A stretch of DNA of 64,000 nt from an uncultured Clostridia bacterium (GCA_910589115.1 CAJUSB010000003.1:1-64000), one strand, 5' to 3'; shown: positions 1 through 9,236, numbered from the stretch's first letter. Notes: generated by a model not told the origin, from the sequence alone. Numbers and translations: made by a program.

Positions 1-87
1 GAGGGACAAGTCCCTCTGGCGCCGTCTGCGCAAGACCGCCCGCCGCGCAGGCGGATCAAGCGGCAGCCTCCAGCACGCACGGGTATC
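1..87. repeat. Dispersed hairpin repeat R1, copy a (cut by window edge)
   Basis: This is the right-hand part of a GC-rich intergenic repeat found five more times in the window (near 12.5, 24.4, 33.7, 40.3 and 53.2 kb). It holds the GAGGGACAAGTCCCTC palindrome followed by a second hairpin, CCGCC...GGCGG. The left part lies outside the window. It sits directly downstream of the ABC permease gene that ends at 90. Confidence 0.85.
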
Positions 88-89
88 AC

Positions 90-2630
90 TTAGGCCATAT
101 CATCCCGCAGTGCATCAATAATATTTTCCTTCCTTATTTTACTGACCGCATATAGCATGGTAACAAATACAATCAGCAGCACACTGATGATGCTGACTGC
201 AATCGCCCCCCACGGCATGACAAACGAAATCGCATCTGCGCCGCCATAATACATCCCCTTGTAAATCAGGAAAGCAGACAGCATAGAGGCCGGAACACCA
301 AACGCCAGTGACTGCATCCCATAAAATGCGCACTCAAAATTCATCATTTTCCGAAACGCCCGCTCGGACATCCCCACCGAACGCAGCATAGCAAGCTCCC
401 GCCGGCGCAGCCTGACATTGGTTGAAATCGTATGGAAGACATTCGCCGCCGCAATCAGGGAAATCATAATGATAAATGTGTATGCAAATACATTTGCAAT
501 AAAAATCATATTCGTGTTAAGCTCGGTCATCTTGCTCATATTGAGAAGCAAATAACCGGAAAAACCCTTTTCATCTGAAAGAATTTCCCGCATTTCTGTT
601 TCACTGCGTGATGGGGTCTCAGACTGGAACGTCAGGCCTTTACTGACCGTAAGGCCGCCAAGCGCATCAAACTGCGGTTTCATCTCCCAGGGAGCCACTG
701 CCAGCATAAAATATGGGATCTGCTCCGTTGCCCCCATCTCCGGCAAGGTATCATAAGGCACAATATCTGCAAATGACAGGCTGACCCTTTTTTCCTGCCC
801 TGATCCGTTTTCCGCCGTGAGGACAACATCCAACGTGTTAGATGTGAACATGTCAACAAATTCATCGGGGTTCAGCAAACGGTTTACATGGTTTTCTATT
901 TTCGCGACACAAAGCAGCTCTGTTTCGGTAAAATCTGCCTCCCCCATTCCGGCTTGTACAAGCAGTGCCTGCCAACGCTCCTTTGACATAAATTGTATAC
1001 GCAAAGTCAGTGGACCCTGTCCCTGCACCGCGCGAAATGCGTCTGTATAGGCTTCCTCCGGAACCTCGCACCTGTATTTGCGCACCTCCTGATACATCCC
1101 TCCGGTGACGCCCTGCACGTTTTTCAGCTGTTCGTACAGATTCAGCAGCGAATCATCCCCCATACCATCAGCCGAAAGCGCAAGGTCAATATCTGTATAA
1201 ACTACCGCCGCCTCTGATGCCTGCCCCAGGTCAATGACAAAGGCATTTGTTGATACAAACAGGACAACGCTCAATACCAGCGACAGAACAATACTGCGAT
1301 AACGCCTTTTGTTCCGCTTGAAATTTTTAAGCGCGAGCATCCCTTCCAGGCCATATACCCGCTCGGCAAAGCCGGAAACTTTTACATCCCCTGCCCGAAC
1401 CTGTATCTCTCCTGTTTGACGGATGCAGTCCATCACCGGGACGGCAGCAGCCTTTTTTGCCGGGATATACGCCGAAATCAGAATTGTCACCAACGCAATG
1501 ACCGCTGCCGCTGCGATTGCCAGAGGGGAAATTAACATGACAAGCGGATTGCTGTACATAATCCCCTGAAAGCTCCTGGCAACCACGGCAATCACCGCCC
1601 TGATGGCGCACAGCCCAAGCAGAATACCGAACGGGATTCCTGCAAGGCCAATGCAAAGCCCTTCAAACAGTACCAAATGGCGCAGCTGTTTTTCCGTAGC
1701 GCCGACCGAAAGCAGAATCCCAAACTGATGCATCCGCTCATTGAGTGAAATATAAAATGCATTATGGATCAGGAAGACCGAGCCAATCATAATAATGGCA
1801 ACCACCACGCCGCCAACCGAAAACATCAATGTTGTGAAAATCCGGTCATCCGAAAGCCCCATAAAACGGAGTACCTCATCATTCAGCGTATGCGCATAAG
1901 CCCCTGCTGTATTTTTTAGATAGGTATGCACCTTATAAGGATTCTCTAAAGTGACAAATACGTTATAGTTATCCGCTGCCTGGGGATTATCTGCCCTTGT
2001 AATCATCGTAAATCCTGGCGCCGAAGCCCTTTCATACTGCGGCCTCTGGCACATGCCGACCACCGTATATGTCTTGCTTTCGCGCGGAATAAAGGTTTCC
2101 TTCTGCGCATCGAAACGGTCACGCTGGCCAAGTTTCCGGCCGTTGCTCATACGGTCGCCCAGTTCAACCGTAATGCGGCTCCCCTCATGCAGCTCGATTC
2201 CCCCTCTGCTCTGTACACCGCCTGAAATCATAATCTCTGCATCACTCTCCGGGAGACGGCCCCAGAGCAGATTGACCGGCAGCGTCTGAAAGGCCTTTTC
2301 GTCATAGCCGGAGAAAAACAAATACGGCTTGTCTGGGTCCTGACTATCGTCTAATTTGGCATAGCCGATGTTTTTAGTGGCTGACGCATCCAACAGTAAT
2401 TCATCCGAGACGCGTTCCTGTACAAAATCATTCGGAACATCAAAAAATGCAATATGCCAGCCGCCGTATTTTTCCGCTGCACCCTTTGCCGCATAGTCCA
2501 GCAATGAAATGCCAAAAGTCGTTACCCCTGTCAGCAGCGCGGCAGATAATATCACGCCAATTATCGTAATAATTGTCCGTGTGCGGCTCCTCATCAGCCC
2601 TTGCAGAGCAACCTTGTGAAAGATATTCAT
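90..2630 (-). CDS. FtsX/MacB-type ABC transporter permease
   Basis: Membrane subunit of an ABC exporter; with the ATPase encoded just before it in the transcript it should act on a peptide, lipid or antimicrobial at the membrane. The 846-residue protein has one N-terminal membrane segment (about 18-40), an outside region (about 45-270), a first FtsX domain with three segments (about 275-400), a segment near 445-465, a second outside region (about 470-700) and a second FtsX domain (about 715-840). This doubled layout differs from the ten-segment BceB type, although the regulators upstream look Bce-like. Its ATG overlaps the TGA of the ATPase gene (ATGA), so the two are translationally coupled. 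The substrate cannot be read from the sequence. Confidence 0.9.
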   Translation of the reverse strand: MNIFHKVALQGLMRSRTRTIITIIGVILSAALLTGVTTFGISLLDYAAKGAAEKYGGWHIAFFDVPNDFVQERVSDELLLDASATKNIGYAKLDDSQDPDKPYLFFSGYDEKAFQTLPVNLLWGRLPESDAEIMISGGVQSRGGIELHEGSRITVELGDRMSNGRKLGQRDRFDAQKETFIPRESKTYTVVGMCQRPQYERASAPGFTMITRADNPQAADNYNVFVTLENPYKVHTYLKNTAGAYAHTLNDEVLRFMGLSDDRIFTTLMFSVGGVVVAIIMIGSVFLIHNAFYISLNERMHQFGILLSVGATEKQLRHLVLFEGLCIGLAGIPFGILLGLCAIRAVIAVVARSFQGIMYSNPLVMLISPLAIAAAAVIALVTILISAYIPAKKAAAVPVMDCIRQTGEIQVRAGDVKVSGFAERVYGLEGMLALKNFKRNKRRYRSIVLSLVLSVVLFVSTNAFVIDLGQASEAAVVYTDIDLALSADGMGDDSLLNLYEQLKNVQGVTGGMYQEVRKYRCEVPEEAYTDAFRAVQGQGPLTLRIQFMSKERWQALLVQAGMGEADFTETELLCVAKIENHVNRLLNPDEFVDMFTSNTLDVVLTAENGSGQEKRVSLSFADIVPYDTLPEMGATEQIPYFMLAVAPWEMKPQFDALGGLTVSKGLTFQSETPSRSETEMREILSDEKGFSGYLLLNMSKMTELNTNMIFIANVFAYTFIIMISLIAAANVFHTISTNVRLRRRELAMLRSVGMSERAFRKMMNFECAFYGMQSLAFGVPASMLSAFLIYKGMYYGGADAISFVMPWGAIAVSIISVLLIVFVTMLYAVSKIRKENIIDALRDDMA

Positions 2631-3316
2631 TGCCGTGCCGCCTGCCTTTCATCCCGCACAATGCGGCCATCTGAAACCGTAATGATCCGGTTGGCCTGCA
2701 ATGCAATATTCTCATCATGCGTAACCAGGATCAAAGTCTGCCCATACCTTTGATGACTGAGCTTGAGCAGGCGGATAATCTCGAACCCATTCCGGCTGTC
2801 AAGACTGCCGGTCGGCTCATCCGCAAGACAAACCTGCGGTGCATTCATCAGCGCCCGCCCGATTGCAACACGCTGCTGTTGGCCGCCGGAAAGCTGGTTC
2901 GGCAAATGGGTCCTGCGGTCTTGCAGTCCCAACAGCTCCAGCAGTTCTTCCAGCCGCTGCCGGTTGACCTTCCTCCGGTCCATCAGGATGGGAAGCGTGA
3001 TATTTTCCACCACATTCAGCGTAGGGATCAAATTATGAAACTGATAAATCAGCCCCACCTGCCTGCGGCGAAAAATCGCAAGCCTTTCGTTATCCTGCGC
3101 ATAGACATCCTGTCCATCGAGATACACCTTTCCGCTGGTCGGCACGTCTACTCCGGCAATAATATGCAGAAGCGTAGACTTCCCGGAACCGGAGGACCCG
3201 ACAATCGCGACAAAGTCCCCCCGCTCGATTTCCAGTGAAACATGGTCAAGTGCTGTCACCTGATTGTCTTCTCTGCCGTAAACCTTGCACAGATTTTCAA
3301 TCCTTAAAAATTCCAT
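2627..3316 (-). CDS. ABC transporter ATP-binding protein (MacB/LolD-like)
   Basis: Cytoplasmic ATPase that powers the FtsX-type permease encoded next. The 229-residue protein shows Walker A (GSSGSGKST), the Q-loop region, the signature LSGGQQQRVAIGRAL and Walker B leading into ADEPTGSLD, which is typical of the LolD/MacB/Bce ATPase branch. The open frame extends further upstream, but the ATG at 3316 is chosen because an AGGAGC ribosome site lies just before it and the family starts near 'MEFLRIENL'. It follows the histidine kinase gene after 83 bases that hold a palindrome and direct repeats (see 3346-3404), so it probably has its own response-regulator-driven promoter. Confidence 0.93.
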   Translation of the reverse strand: MEFLRIENLCKVYGREDNQVTALDHVSLEIERGDFVAIVGSSGSGKSTLLHIIAGVDVPTSGKVYLDGQDVYAQDNERLAIFRRRQVGLIYQFHNLIPTLNVVENITLPILMDRRKVNRQRLEELLELLGLQDRRTHLPNQLSGGQQQRVAIGRALMNAPQVCLADEPTGSLDSRNGFEIIRLLKLSHQRYGQTLILVTHDENIALQANRIITVSDGRIVRDERQAARQ

Positions 3317-3345
3317 TCTGCAAAGCTCCTTTTCTGATAAGATGC

Positions 3346-3404
3346 CTATAGTATAACGGCTCCCGCTGACATCCCGGTGACTTTCCGGTGACAATTCTGT
3401 CACC
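3346..3404 (-). promoter_or_regulatory. Bce-like response-regulator site and promoter of the ABC genes
   Basis: Reading the minus strand, a perfect palindrome GGTGACA-N4-TGTCACC (3387-3404) overlaps the kinase stop codon. It runs into three 9-base direct repeats of the type GTCA(C/G)CGG(A/G) at 3384-3392, 3373-3381 and 3362-3370, spaced exactly 11 bases apart. A TATACT -10 box follows at 3350-3355. A 7-4-7 palindrome upstream of a transporter promoter is the known layout of BceR-type binding sites. That the adjacent response regulator binds here is inference. Confidence 0.6.
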
Positions 3405-4398
3405 AAACCTGTTTTGGAAATCGAATCACAAAGGCCGCTCCGCCCTGCGGATGGTTTTTCGCTGTAACCGTACCGCCCTGCCGGGTAATGATCGTCCGAC
3501 AGAGTGCAAGCCCAATGCCATAACCTGCTGCACGCGAACACTTCCCCCTGTAAAACCGTTCAAATAAATGCGGTAAATCCGCTCCCGAAAACCCCGGCCC
3601 ATTGTCGCGAATCACAATTTCAACAAAAAGCGGCGTATCCGTGCACTGGATAATAATTTTCCCATAATCCCCCGTACTTTCCATGCAATTTTTCAGGATA
3701 TTCTGAACCGCCTCCGCCAGCCAGCCTGCATCCCCGAAAAGCCTTGCATCCTGCGGAATCTCTGTCTGCACCGTAATATGATGCAGCTCCATCGGAATCA
3801 TCAGCGGACGGAGCGCCGTGCAGAACAAGCCGTTTATATCCAGCCATTCACTCTGGAATGTCACAATCCCGGCATCCAGCCGGGACAGATTTAACAGCGC
3901 CGTCACTAAATGCTCCATTCGCAGCAGCAGCTCTTCGGCTTCCCGGGCAAGCGTTTCCCGCCCGCTTCTTCCGGTTTCATCCGCAAACAGGGATAAAATA
4001 ATATTGACGGATGTGAGCGGCGTGCGCAGCTGATGCGCAATGTCCGCAAGGGATTCCGCAAGCTGCTCTTTATCCCGTTTCAGCATATCATTCTGCTGCC
4101 GTATCCGCAAAATCATTTTATTGATTTCACTTTGCAGGATGGAAAGTTCCCCTTCTTCCGCCTCCATGATGGACAGCCGTCCGGCATTATGAAGCACCAA
4201 ATCAATTTGTTCGGACAGCTGTGCAATCCGGGCATAACGTGCCCGGGTGAATATAAAAAAGTTTACACCTAAAGCAGCAGCGCAAAGCAATGCCATCCAC
4301 CCTGCCGCCGGAGTATATGCAAACCCAGCTACAGCTAACACAGCCGCTGTCAGGACGAACCACTCCGCCGCCAGCCGGAATTCCCTATTCCGCAGCAT
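3400..4398 (-). CDS. Intramembrane-sensing-type sensor histidine kinase
   Basis: Sensor kinase of a two-component system. The 332-residue protein has two N-terminal membrane segments (about 12-29 and 33-52) joined by only a few residues, so there is essentially no outside sensor domain. That layout is typical of BceS-like kinases that sense through their partner ABC transporter. The H-box IAHQLRTPLTS puts the phospho-accepting histidine at 122, followed by N-box (ILKNCMES), DNGPGFSG and GYGIGLAL ATP-binding motifs. Its start overlaps the end of the response regulator gene by 14 bases. It is inferred to signal to that regulator and to control the ABC genes downstream. Confidence 0.92.
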   Translation of the reverse strand: MLRNREFRLAAEWFVLTAAVLAVAGFAYTPAAGWMALLCAAALGVNFFIFTRARYARIAQLSEQIDLVLHNAGRLSIMEAEEGELSILQSEINKMILRIRQQNDMLKRDKEQLAESLADIAHQLRTPLTSVNIILSLFADETGRSGRETLAREAEELLLRMEHLVTALLNLSRLDAGIVTFQSEWLDINGLFCTALRPLMIPMELHHITVQTEIPQDARLFGDAGWLAEAVQNILKNCMESTGDYGKIIIQCTDTPLFVEIVIRDNGPGFSGADLPHLFERFYRGKCSRAAGYGIGLALCRTIITRQGGTVTAKNHPQGGAAFVIRFPKQVW

Positions 4399-5068
4399 TG
4401 GCTTCCCCCAGTCTGTACCCCATCCCGCGCACGGTCAATATGATTTTCGGATGTGAAGGGTCATCTTCTATTTTTTCGCGCAGCCGTTTGATATATACAG
4501 TCAGGGTATTGTCATTCACAAATTCTCCTGCTGCGTCCCACAGCTCATCCAACAGCCTGCCGCGTGTCAGAATGCTTTTCGGCGCGCCCAGAAACACCAG
4601 CAGCAAACGGTACTCCAGCGGGGAAAGGAAAATTTCACTGCCATTCTTTTTTACGATCCCGCTGGCCGTGTCAACCGAAAGCCCTGCCAGCTCAAGCCTG
4701 GCACTGCGGCTGTTTTTCCGCATTGCAGCGCCCATCCGTGCAATCAGCTCCCGCGGACGGAACGGCTTGGTAATATAATCATCCGCGCCGAGGTTCAGCC
4801 CGGTAACAATGCTCGATTCATCGCCCGATGCAGTCAGAAAAATAACAGGGATATCCTGCGTCTCCTTGATTTCCGTACAGAGTGAAAACCCGTTCCCATC
4901 CGGCAGAGAAACGTCAACCAGCGCCAAATCGAACCTGCATTCTGTGAGCGCTGAGACGGCCTCCCTCTGCGTAGACGCAATCGTAACCGAAAATCCCTCC
5001 GAACGGAGCAGCCGGGTCAGATTTCTTGCAATCGCCTGATCGTCTTCTACCAAAAAAATTTGTTTCAT
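4385..5068 (-). CDS. OmpR-family response regulator
   Basis: DNA-binding partner of the histidine kinase encoded next. The 227-residue protein has a receiver domain with the acidic pocket (VEDD), phospho-acceptor Asp52 in LVDVSLPDG and the conserved Lys in YITKPF, then a winged-helix effector domain from about 130 to 220. It is the first gene of the regulator-kinase-ATPase-permease series. The likely target is the palindrome and direct repeats in front of the ABC genes at 3346-3404. No clear promoter was identified for the regulator itself. Confidence 0.93.
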   Translation of the reverse strand: MKQIFLVEDDQAIARNLTRLLRSEGFSVTIASTQREAVSALTECRFDLALVDVSLPDGNGFSLCTEIKETQDIPVIFLTASGDESSIVTGLNLGADDYITKPFRPRELIARMGAAMRKNSRSARLELAGLSVDTASGIVKKNGSEIFLSPLEYRLLLVFLGAPKSILTRGRLLDELWDAAGEFVNDNTLTVYIKRLREKIEDDPSHPKIILTVRGMGYRLGEANAAE

Positions 5069-5219
5069 CGGTTTACACCAGCCTTTGTTTTACAGGGTTT
5101 CCTGGACCGCATGGCCGCACTTTCCGGTAATGCCCTGCTCTTCGGTGCTATTATAACACCGCCCGGCTTTTTCTGTCCACTCCCATACCGATAAAAATAT
5201 GGATGATATATCTGCACAC

Positions 5220-5258
5220 AAAACAGCCCCGAAAGTGCCTTAACACTCTCGGGGCTGT
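5220..5258 (-). terminator. Intrinsic terminator of ackA
   Basis: A 15-base stem with one mismatch (CAGCCCCGA..., arms 5224-5238 and 5243-5257) is followed on the minus strand by TTTTGTGT. It lies downstream of the acetate kinase gene. Confidence 0.85.
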
Positions 5259-5316
5259 AATTCCATTGAAAATCAGTTTCAGTTTTGCATAAGATCCTAA
5301 ATTAAATCTTTGCCGA

Positions 5317-6528
5317 TTATTGAAGCTGAGACGTCTTAACCAGACGCTCGGTATCCTGCGCAATCATAAGCTCTTCGTTTGTGGGGATAACCAGTACGCG
5401 CACGCGTGCCCAGTCAATCGAAATATCCATCTGACGGCCGCGGAATTTATTCTTTTCAGGATCGATCTTAATGCCGAGATATTCCATATGTGAGCAGACA
5501 TCCCAGCGCACCGACCGGTCATTCTCACCAACGCCCGCGGTGAAAATAATCGCATCTACGCCGCCCATTTCTGCAATATAGGAGCCGATAATTTTCTTAA
5601 CCGAGTTATCGAACATATCCTTTGCCAGCTTGGCGCGTGCATTGCCTTCCTCATTTGCAGCATCAAGGTCGCGGAAGTCAGAGGATACTCCGGAAATACC
5701 CAGCATACCGGATTTCTTATTCAGGATGTTGATAACTTCCTTCGCAGAAAGGCCTTCATTCTCCGACAGGAATTCGATAATAGCCGGGTCAATGTTGCCG
5801 GCGCGGGTGCCCATCGGCAGGCCATCGAGCGGGGTGAAGCCCATGGAGGTATCAAAGGACTTACCGTTTTTAATTGCAGCAATCGATGAACCATTGCCCA
5901 GATGACAGGTAATGAGCTTGAGCTCGTCCAAATCACGGCCGAGCATCTCTGCCGCCTGCTGCGCAACATATTTATGAGAAGTGCCGTGGAAGCCATATCT
6001 TCTAATCTTATACTTCTGATAATATTCATACGGAATCGCATACATATAGCTGGTCTGAGGCATGGACTGATGGAACGCCGTATCAAATACCGCAACCATC
6101 GGGACCTCTGGGCCCATAACCTCCTGGCAGGCACGGATGCCGATCAGGTTCGGCGGGTTGTGCAGCGGTGCAAGCGGCACGCAGTCCTCAATCGCCTTAA
6201 TAACAGCTTCCGTAATCAGCACGGAGTCCGAGAAGAATTCGCCGCCGTGTACGACGCGGTGCCCGACCGCATCGATTTCCTTCATAGAAGAAATCGCGCC
6301 CTTTTCGCTGTCAAGAAGAATATCAATGACAGACTTGATCGCCTCGGCATGGGTGGGCATCGGTGTCTTGATCGTGAACTTTTCATCAGATTTATTGCCG
6401 GTATGCACGAGCACACCGTCAATCCCGATGCGTTCGCAAAGGCCCTTGGCCATAACCGAGCCGTCCGCAGTGTCAATCAGTTGATATTTCAGCGAAGAGC
6501 TGCCAGCATTGATAACCAGAACTTTCAT
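5317..6528 (-). CDS. ackA: Acetate kinase
   Basis: Catalyses acetyl phosphate + ADP to acetate + ATP, the substrate-level ATP step of acetate fermentation, in the cytoplasm. The 403-residue length is standard. The start motif VLVINAGSSSLKYQ, the GHRVVHGG segment, HLGNGSS and the GTRAGNIDP segment are all present. The frame stays open upstream to 6666, but the ATG at 6528 is chosen because the protein then begins with the family's 'MKVLVINAGSS' and a GGAG site lies just upstream. No phosphotransacetylase gene is next to it; instead tmcAL is divergently placed. A promoter is visible at 6617-6645 and a terminator at 5220-5258. Confidence 0.98.
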   Translation of the reverse strand: MKVLVINAGSSSLKYQLIDTADGSVMAKGLCERIGIDGVLVHTGNKSDEKFTIKTPMPTHAEAIKSVIDILLDSEKGAISSMKEIDAVGHRVVHGGEFFSDSVLITEAVIKAIEDCVPLAPLHNPPNLIGIRACQEVMGPEVPMVAVFDTAFHQSMPQTSYMYAIPYEYYQKYKIRRYGFHGTSHKYVAQQAAEMLGRDLDELKLITCHLGNGSSIAAIKNGKSFDTSMGFTPLDGLPMGTRAGNIDPAIIEFLSENEGLSAKEVINILNKKSGMLGISGVSSDFRDLDAANEEGNARAKLAKDMFDNSVKKIIGSYIAEMGGVDAIIFTAGVGENDRSVRWDVCSHMEYLGIKIDPEKNKFRGRQMDISIDWARVRVLVIPTNEELMIAQDTERLVKTSQLQ

Positions 6529-6616
6529 GTAACAATCTCCTTTTTCATTTCTTTCCGCTCTTTCTGCGGCCTGCGCCGCCATGCAAGCCGGTTTGCTTTT
6601 CTTTTGGAAACCGGGT

Positions 6617-6645
6617 ATAATAAAAAGAACCTCTTTTATTGTACA
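6617..6645 (-). promoter_or_regulatory. Promoter of ackA
   Basis: On the minus strand, a TGTACA -35 box (6640-6645) lies 17 bases before a TATTAT -10 box (6617-6622), about 90 bases upstream of the ackA start. Confidence 0.55.
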
Positions 6646-6810
6646 CGATGACACAAAAAAATTCAACCGATTCCCAATATTTTTTTGGCGAATTTACCAA
6701 ATTTTATCCAATCTACTGATGGAGGATACAGCTGATACGGGAATCCCCCTTCCCGGGCTCCTCACTGTTTCCATAAAAACCACAAAAAGCCGTCGGAGGG
6801 CTTTGTTTAT

Positions 6811-7998
6811 ATGAGTATTTGCGGAATGATTACCGAATATAACCCCTTTCATCTCGGGCACGCGTGGCATTTGTCCGAAACCCGCCGGTATTTAGGCGCG
6901 GACTGCATTCTGATTTGTGCAATGAGCGGTAATTTTGTCCAACGCGGTGATTTTGCACTGCTGGACAAGTACGACCGGGCAACAATGGCAGCAGAAGCAG
7001 GTGCAGACCTGGTTGTGGAACTGCCCCTGCCCGCCGCACTCTCCTCTGCGGAAGGCTTTGCACAAGGCGGTACGTCCCTGTTAGCCGCGCTCGGATGCAC
7101 ACACCTTTCCTTTGGCGCGGAATGTGCGGATATTCCTCTTTTGCAGCGGGTCGCAGCAATCCTGAACGGGTCTGCCGTCCGCCCTTATCTGACGGAAGCA
7201 CTCCGCAGCGGCCTCAGTTACCCTGCCGCCATGCAGGCAGCAGTCCAAATGATTGACCCGCAGGCCGCCGCACTGCTCACCCATCCGAATAATACGCTCG
7301 GAATCGCATACTGCGCAGCGCTGGCCGGTACGGATATCCAGCCGGTTGCGATCCCCCGCGCCGGAGCCGCACATGACAGCAGCGCAGCCAAAGACGGCTA
7401 TGCCTCCGCTTCCTATCTCCGTTCGCTGATAGATTCGCAACAGAGGGAATGGGCCCGCTGGATGCCGCCGGCTGCTGCACAGCGCATAGATGATGCAATC
7501 CGCGCGGAACGCGCACCGATGCAGCTGATAAACTGCGATGCCGCATTGCTTGCCCATCTGCGGCGCATGGATGCAGCAGCACTCCGGCCATTCGCCGCTG
7601 CGGAAGACGGCTTCGCCGAACGCCTTGCATCAGCCATACAAAAAGGCTGCACCTTTGAAGAGGTTTGCTATGCCGCACAGACCCGACGTTTTCCACTGGC
7701 ACGCATCCGCCGGACCCTTTTACGTGCCTATCTGGGACTGACGGAAAATATGCCGGTCAAACCTTCCTATATCCGCGTGCTTGCTGTGGGCCGGCGAGGT
7801 TCGGAAGTTTTGCGTAATATGCGCGGAAAAATGCCAATCATTGTAAAACCCACAGCGGAGCGCAGGCTGCCTGACGCTTTGCAGCCCGCACTCCGCCTGG
7901 ATGCCCTTGCAGATGCCCTCTACGCCTTGGCCGCCCCAGATCCGGCACAGCGTTCTGCGCAGTCACGATGGAAAAAAACGCCTTTTATATGGAAATAG
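6811..7998 (+). CDS. tmcAL: tRNA(Met) cytidine acetate ligase (TmcAL/YlbM family)
   Basis: Predicted to form N4-acetylcytidine at the wobble base of elongator tRNA(Met) from free acetate and ATP. The 395-residue protein starts with the family nucleotidyltransferase signature (GMITEYNPFHLGH), followed by MSGNFVQRG and an Asp-Lys-Tyr-Arg-rich core, matching YlbM/TmcAL length and order. A GGAGGG ribosome site lies 10 bases before the ATG. It is divergent from acetate kinase, so the maker of acetate and an enzyme that consumes acetate face each other across about 280 bases. It ends before a bidirectional terminator shared with the chromate-type transporter genes. Confidence 0.92.
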   Translation: MSICGMITEYNPFHLGHAWHLSETRRYLGADCILICAMSGNFVQRGDFALLDKYDRATMAAEAGADLVVELPLPAALSSAEGFAQGGTSLLAALGCTHLSFGAECADIPLLQRVAAILNGSAVRPYLTEALRSGLSYPAAMQAAVQMIDPQAAALLTHPNNTLGIAYCAALAGTDIQPVAIPRAGAAHDSSAAKDGYASASYLRSLIDSQQREWARWMPPAAAQRIDDAIRAERAPMQLINCDAALLAHLRRMDAAALRPFAAAEDGFAERLASAIQKGCTFEEVCYAAQTRRFPLARIRRTLLRAYLGLTENMPVKPSYIRVLAVGRRGSEVLRNMRGKMPIIVKPTAERRLPDALQPALRLDALADALYALAAPDPAQRSAQSRWKKTPFIWK

Positions 7999-8021
7999 AA
8001 CAGGATTCCGATCATGAAAAA

Positions 8022-8065
8022 GCCTGCCGTTATGGAACACATGAACAAACGGCAGGCATATTTTT
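8022..8065. terminator. Bidirectional intrinsic terminator
   Basis: GCCTGCCGTT (8022-8031) pairs with AACGGCAGGC (8048-8057). Runs of T follow on the plus strand (ATATTTTTAT), and five T follow on the minus strand. It separates the convergent tmcAL and chromate-transporter genes. Confidence 0.85.
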
Positions 8066-8087
8066 ATAACAAAAGCACAAAGATTTG

Positions 8088-8648
8088 TTAGAGTTTCAGG
8101 ATTACGCCACATACAGCACCCAACGCAATAAAAACAATCGGATGCAGCTTCTGAAAACGCAGTACCCCGGCAAAAAAAAGTGCAAATAAGATAAGTGCAG
8201 GCACATTCAGCCACGCGGCGAAGCTGGCAGCACCGGGATGGAAAAGCGTTTCATGGTAAATGGAAGCCATTGCGCCGATAATCAATCCCGCCGATGCAGG
8301 ACGCAGGCAATAAAATGCGTGCTGTACCAGTTTATTTTCCTGAAACTGGCGCATCATACGCGAAATAATCAGGATAATAATAATCGAAGGCGCGATAAGG
8401 GAAAGCGTAGAGCAGAGTGCTCCCAGCGGGCCAGCGGCGCGGAATCCTGCATAAGTGGCCATATTCACGCCGATCGGGCCAGGCGTGGATTCTGATACGG
8501 CAATCATATCCAGCAGCTCATTCTCGGTAAACCATGAATAATTCCGCGCGATCTCTTTCAGGAAGGGCACGGTCGCCATGCCGCCGCCGACCGCGAAAAG
8601 CCCGGTCTTTAAAAACTCGTAAATCAGCTGAAAAAAGGTCGGAGTCAT
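8088..8648 (-). CDS. Chromate-transporter-family protein, second half
   Basis: One of two half-size CHR-superfamily membrane proteins that together make one functional unit. The 186-residue protein has the family's FLKTGLFAVGGG, AVSESTPGPIGVN and TYAGFRAAG motifs and about six hydrophobic segments. The ATG at 8648 is preferred over an upstream in-frame codon because AAAGGAG precedes it and its ATG overlaps the TGA of the partner gene (ATGA). Split CHR proteins of Firmicutes are annotated as chromate exporters, but the natural substrate is unknown and nothing here proves chromate. Confidence 0.88.
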   Translation of the reverse strand: MTPTFFQLIYEFLKTGLFAVGGGMATVPFLKEIARNYSWFTENELLDMIAVSESTPGPIGVNMATYAGFRAAGPLGALCSTLSLIAPSIIIILIISRMMRQFQENKLVQHAFYCLRPASAGLIIGAMASIYHETLFHPGAASFAAWLNVPALILFALFFAGVLRFQKLHPIVFIALGAVCGVILKL

Positions 8649-9193
8649 TTGGAATCTCCTTTCTTTTCGCCGCGTTTTGCAAGGATTCCGATACAGGATG
8701 CTGCCACCACGATCCAAACCGGCGATATCCCGAAAAGGATCGTCACAAGCGCGGTCAGCACCAAAACGGAAGCGGTCAGCCGATCAACCGCACTCTTAGA
8801 GATCAATTTCCAGACTGCATTCAAAACCATTGCACACACTGCTATTGAAATGCCTGCAAATGCGTGCTGCACAACCTCCAAATGCGAAAACTGGCGCAGG
8901 AATGCCGCGATGATGCAAATAATCAGATAGGACGGAGAGACAACCCCCAAGGTTGCGGCGATCCCGCCGGTATTCCCCGCAACGCGCGTGCCAACAAAAG
9001 TGGCCGTATTAACCGCAATCACACCGGGCGTACACTGCGCAATCACATAATAATCCATCAAATCTGCTTCCGTTGCCCACTGGTGTTTTTCGACCACTTC
9101 GCGGGTGAGCATGGGTAGCATGGCATACCCGCCGCCAAAGGTGAGAATGCCAATCCGGAAAAAGGAGGAGTAAAGCTGCCACAGAATCTGCAC
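8645..9193 (-). CDS. Chromate-transporter-family protein, first half
   Basis: Partner of the gene at 8088-8648, first in the two-gene operon. The 182-residue protein carries FFRIGILTFGGGYAMLPML and AQCTPGVIAVNTATFVG, the N-terminal CHR-domain signatures, with about six hydrophobic segments. The start codon is GTG (9191-9193), supported by GAGGT eight to nine bases upstream. A promoter with TTGTGC and TATACT boxes lies at 9237-9265. Confidence 0.87.
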   Translation of the reverse strand: MQILWQLYSSFFRIGILTFGGGYAMLPMLTREVVEKHQWATEADLMDYYVIAQCTPGVIAVNTATFVGTRVAGNTGGIAATLGVVSPSYLIICIIAAFLRQFSHLEVVQHAFAGISIAVCAMVLNAVWKLISKSAVDRLTASVLVLTALVTILFGISPVWIVVAASCIGILAKRGEKKGDSK

Positions 9194-9236
9194 AAATATT
9201 ACCTCATTTCACAAAGATTGTCGTTTTGCAAATAAG

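Noticed and set aside
8088..9193. Dedicated chromate resistance
   Set aside because: The CHR family assignment is firm, but half-size Firmicutes members have no proven substrate and no resistance genes are adjacent.
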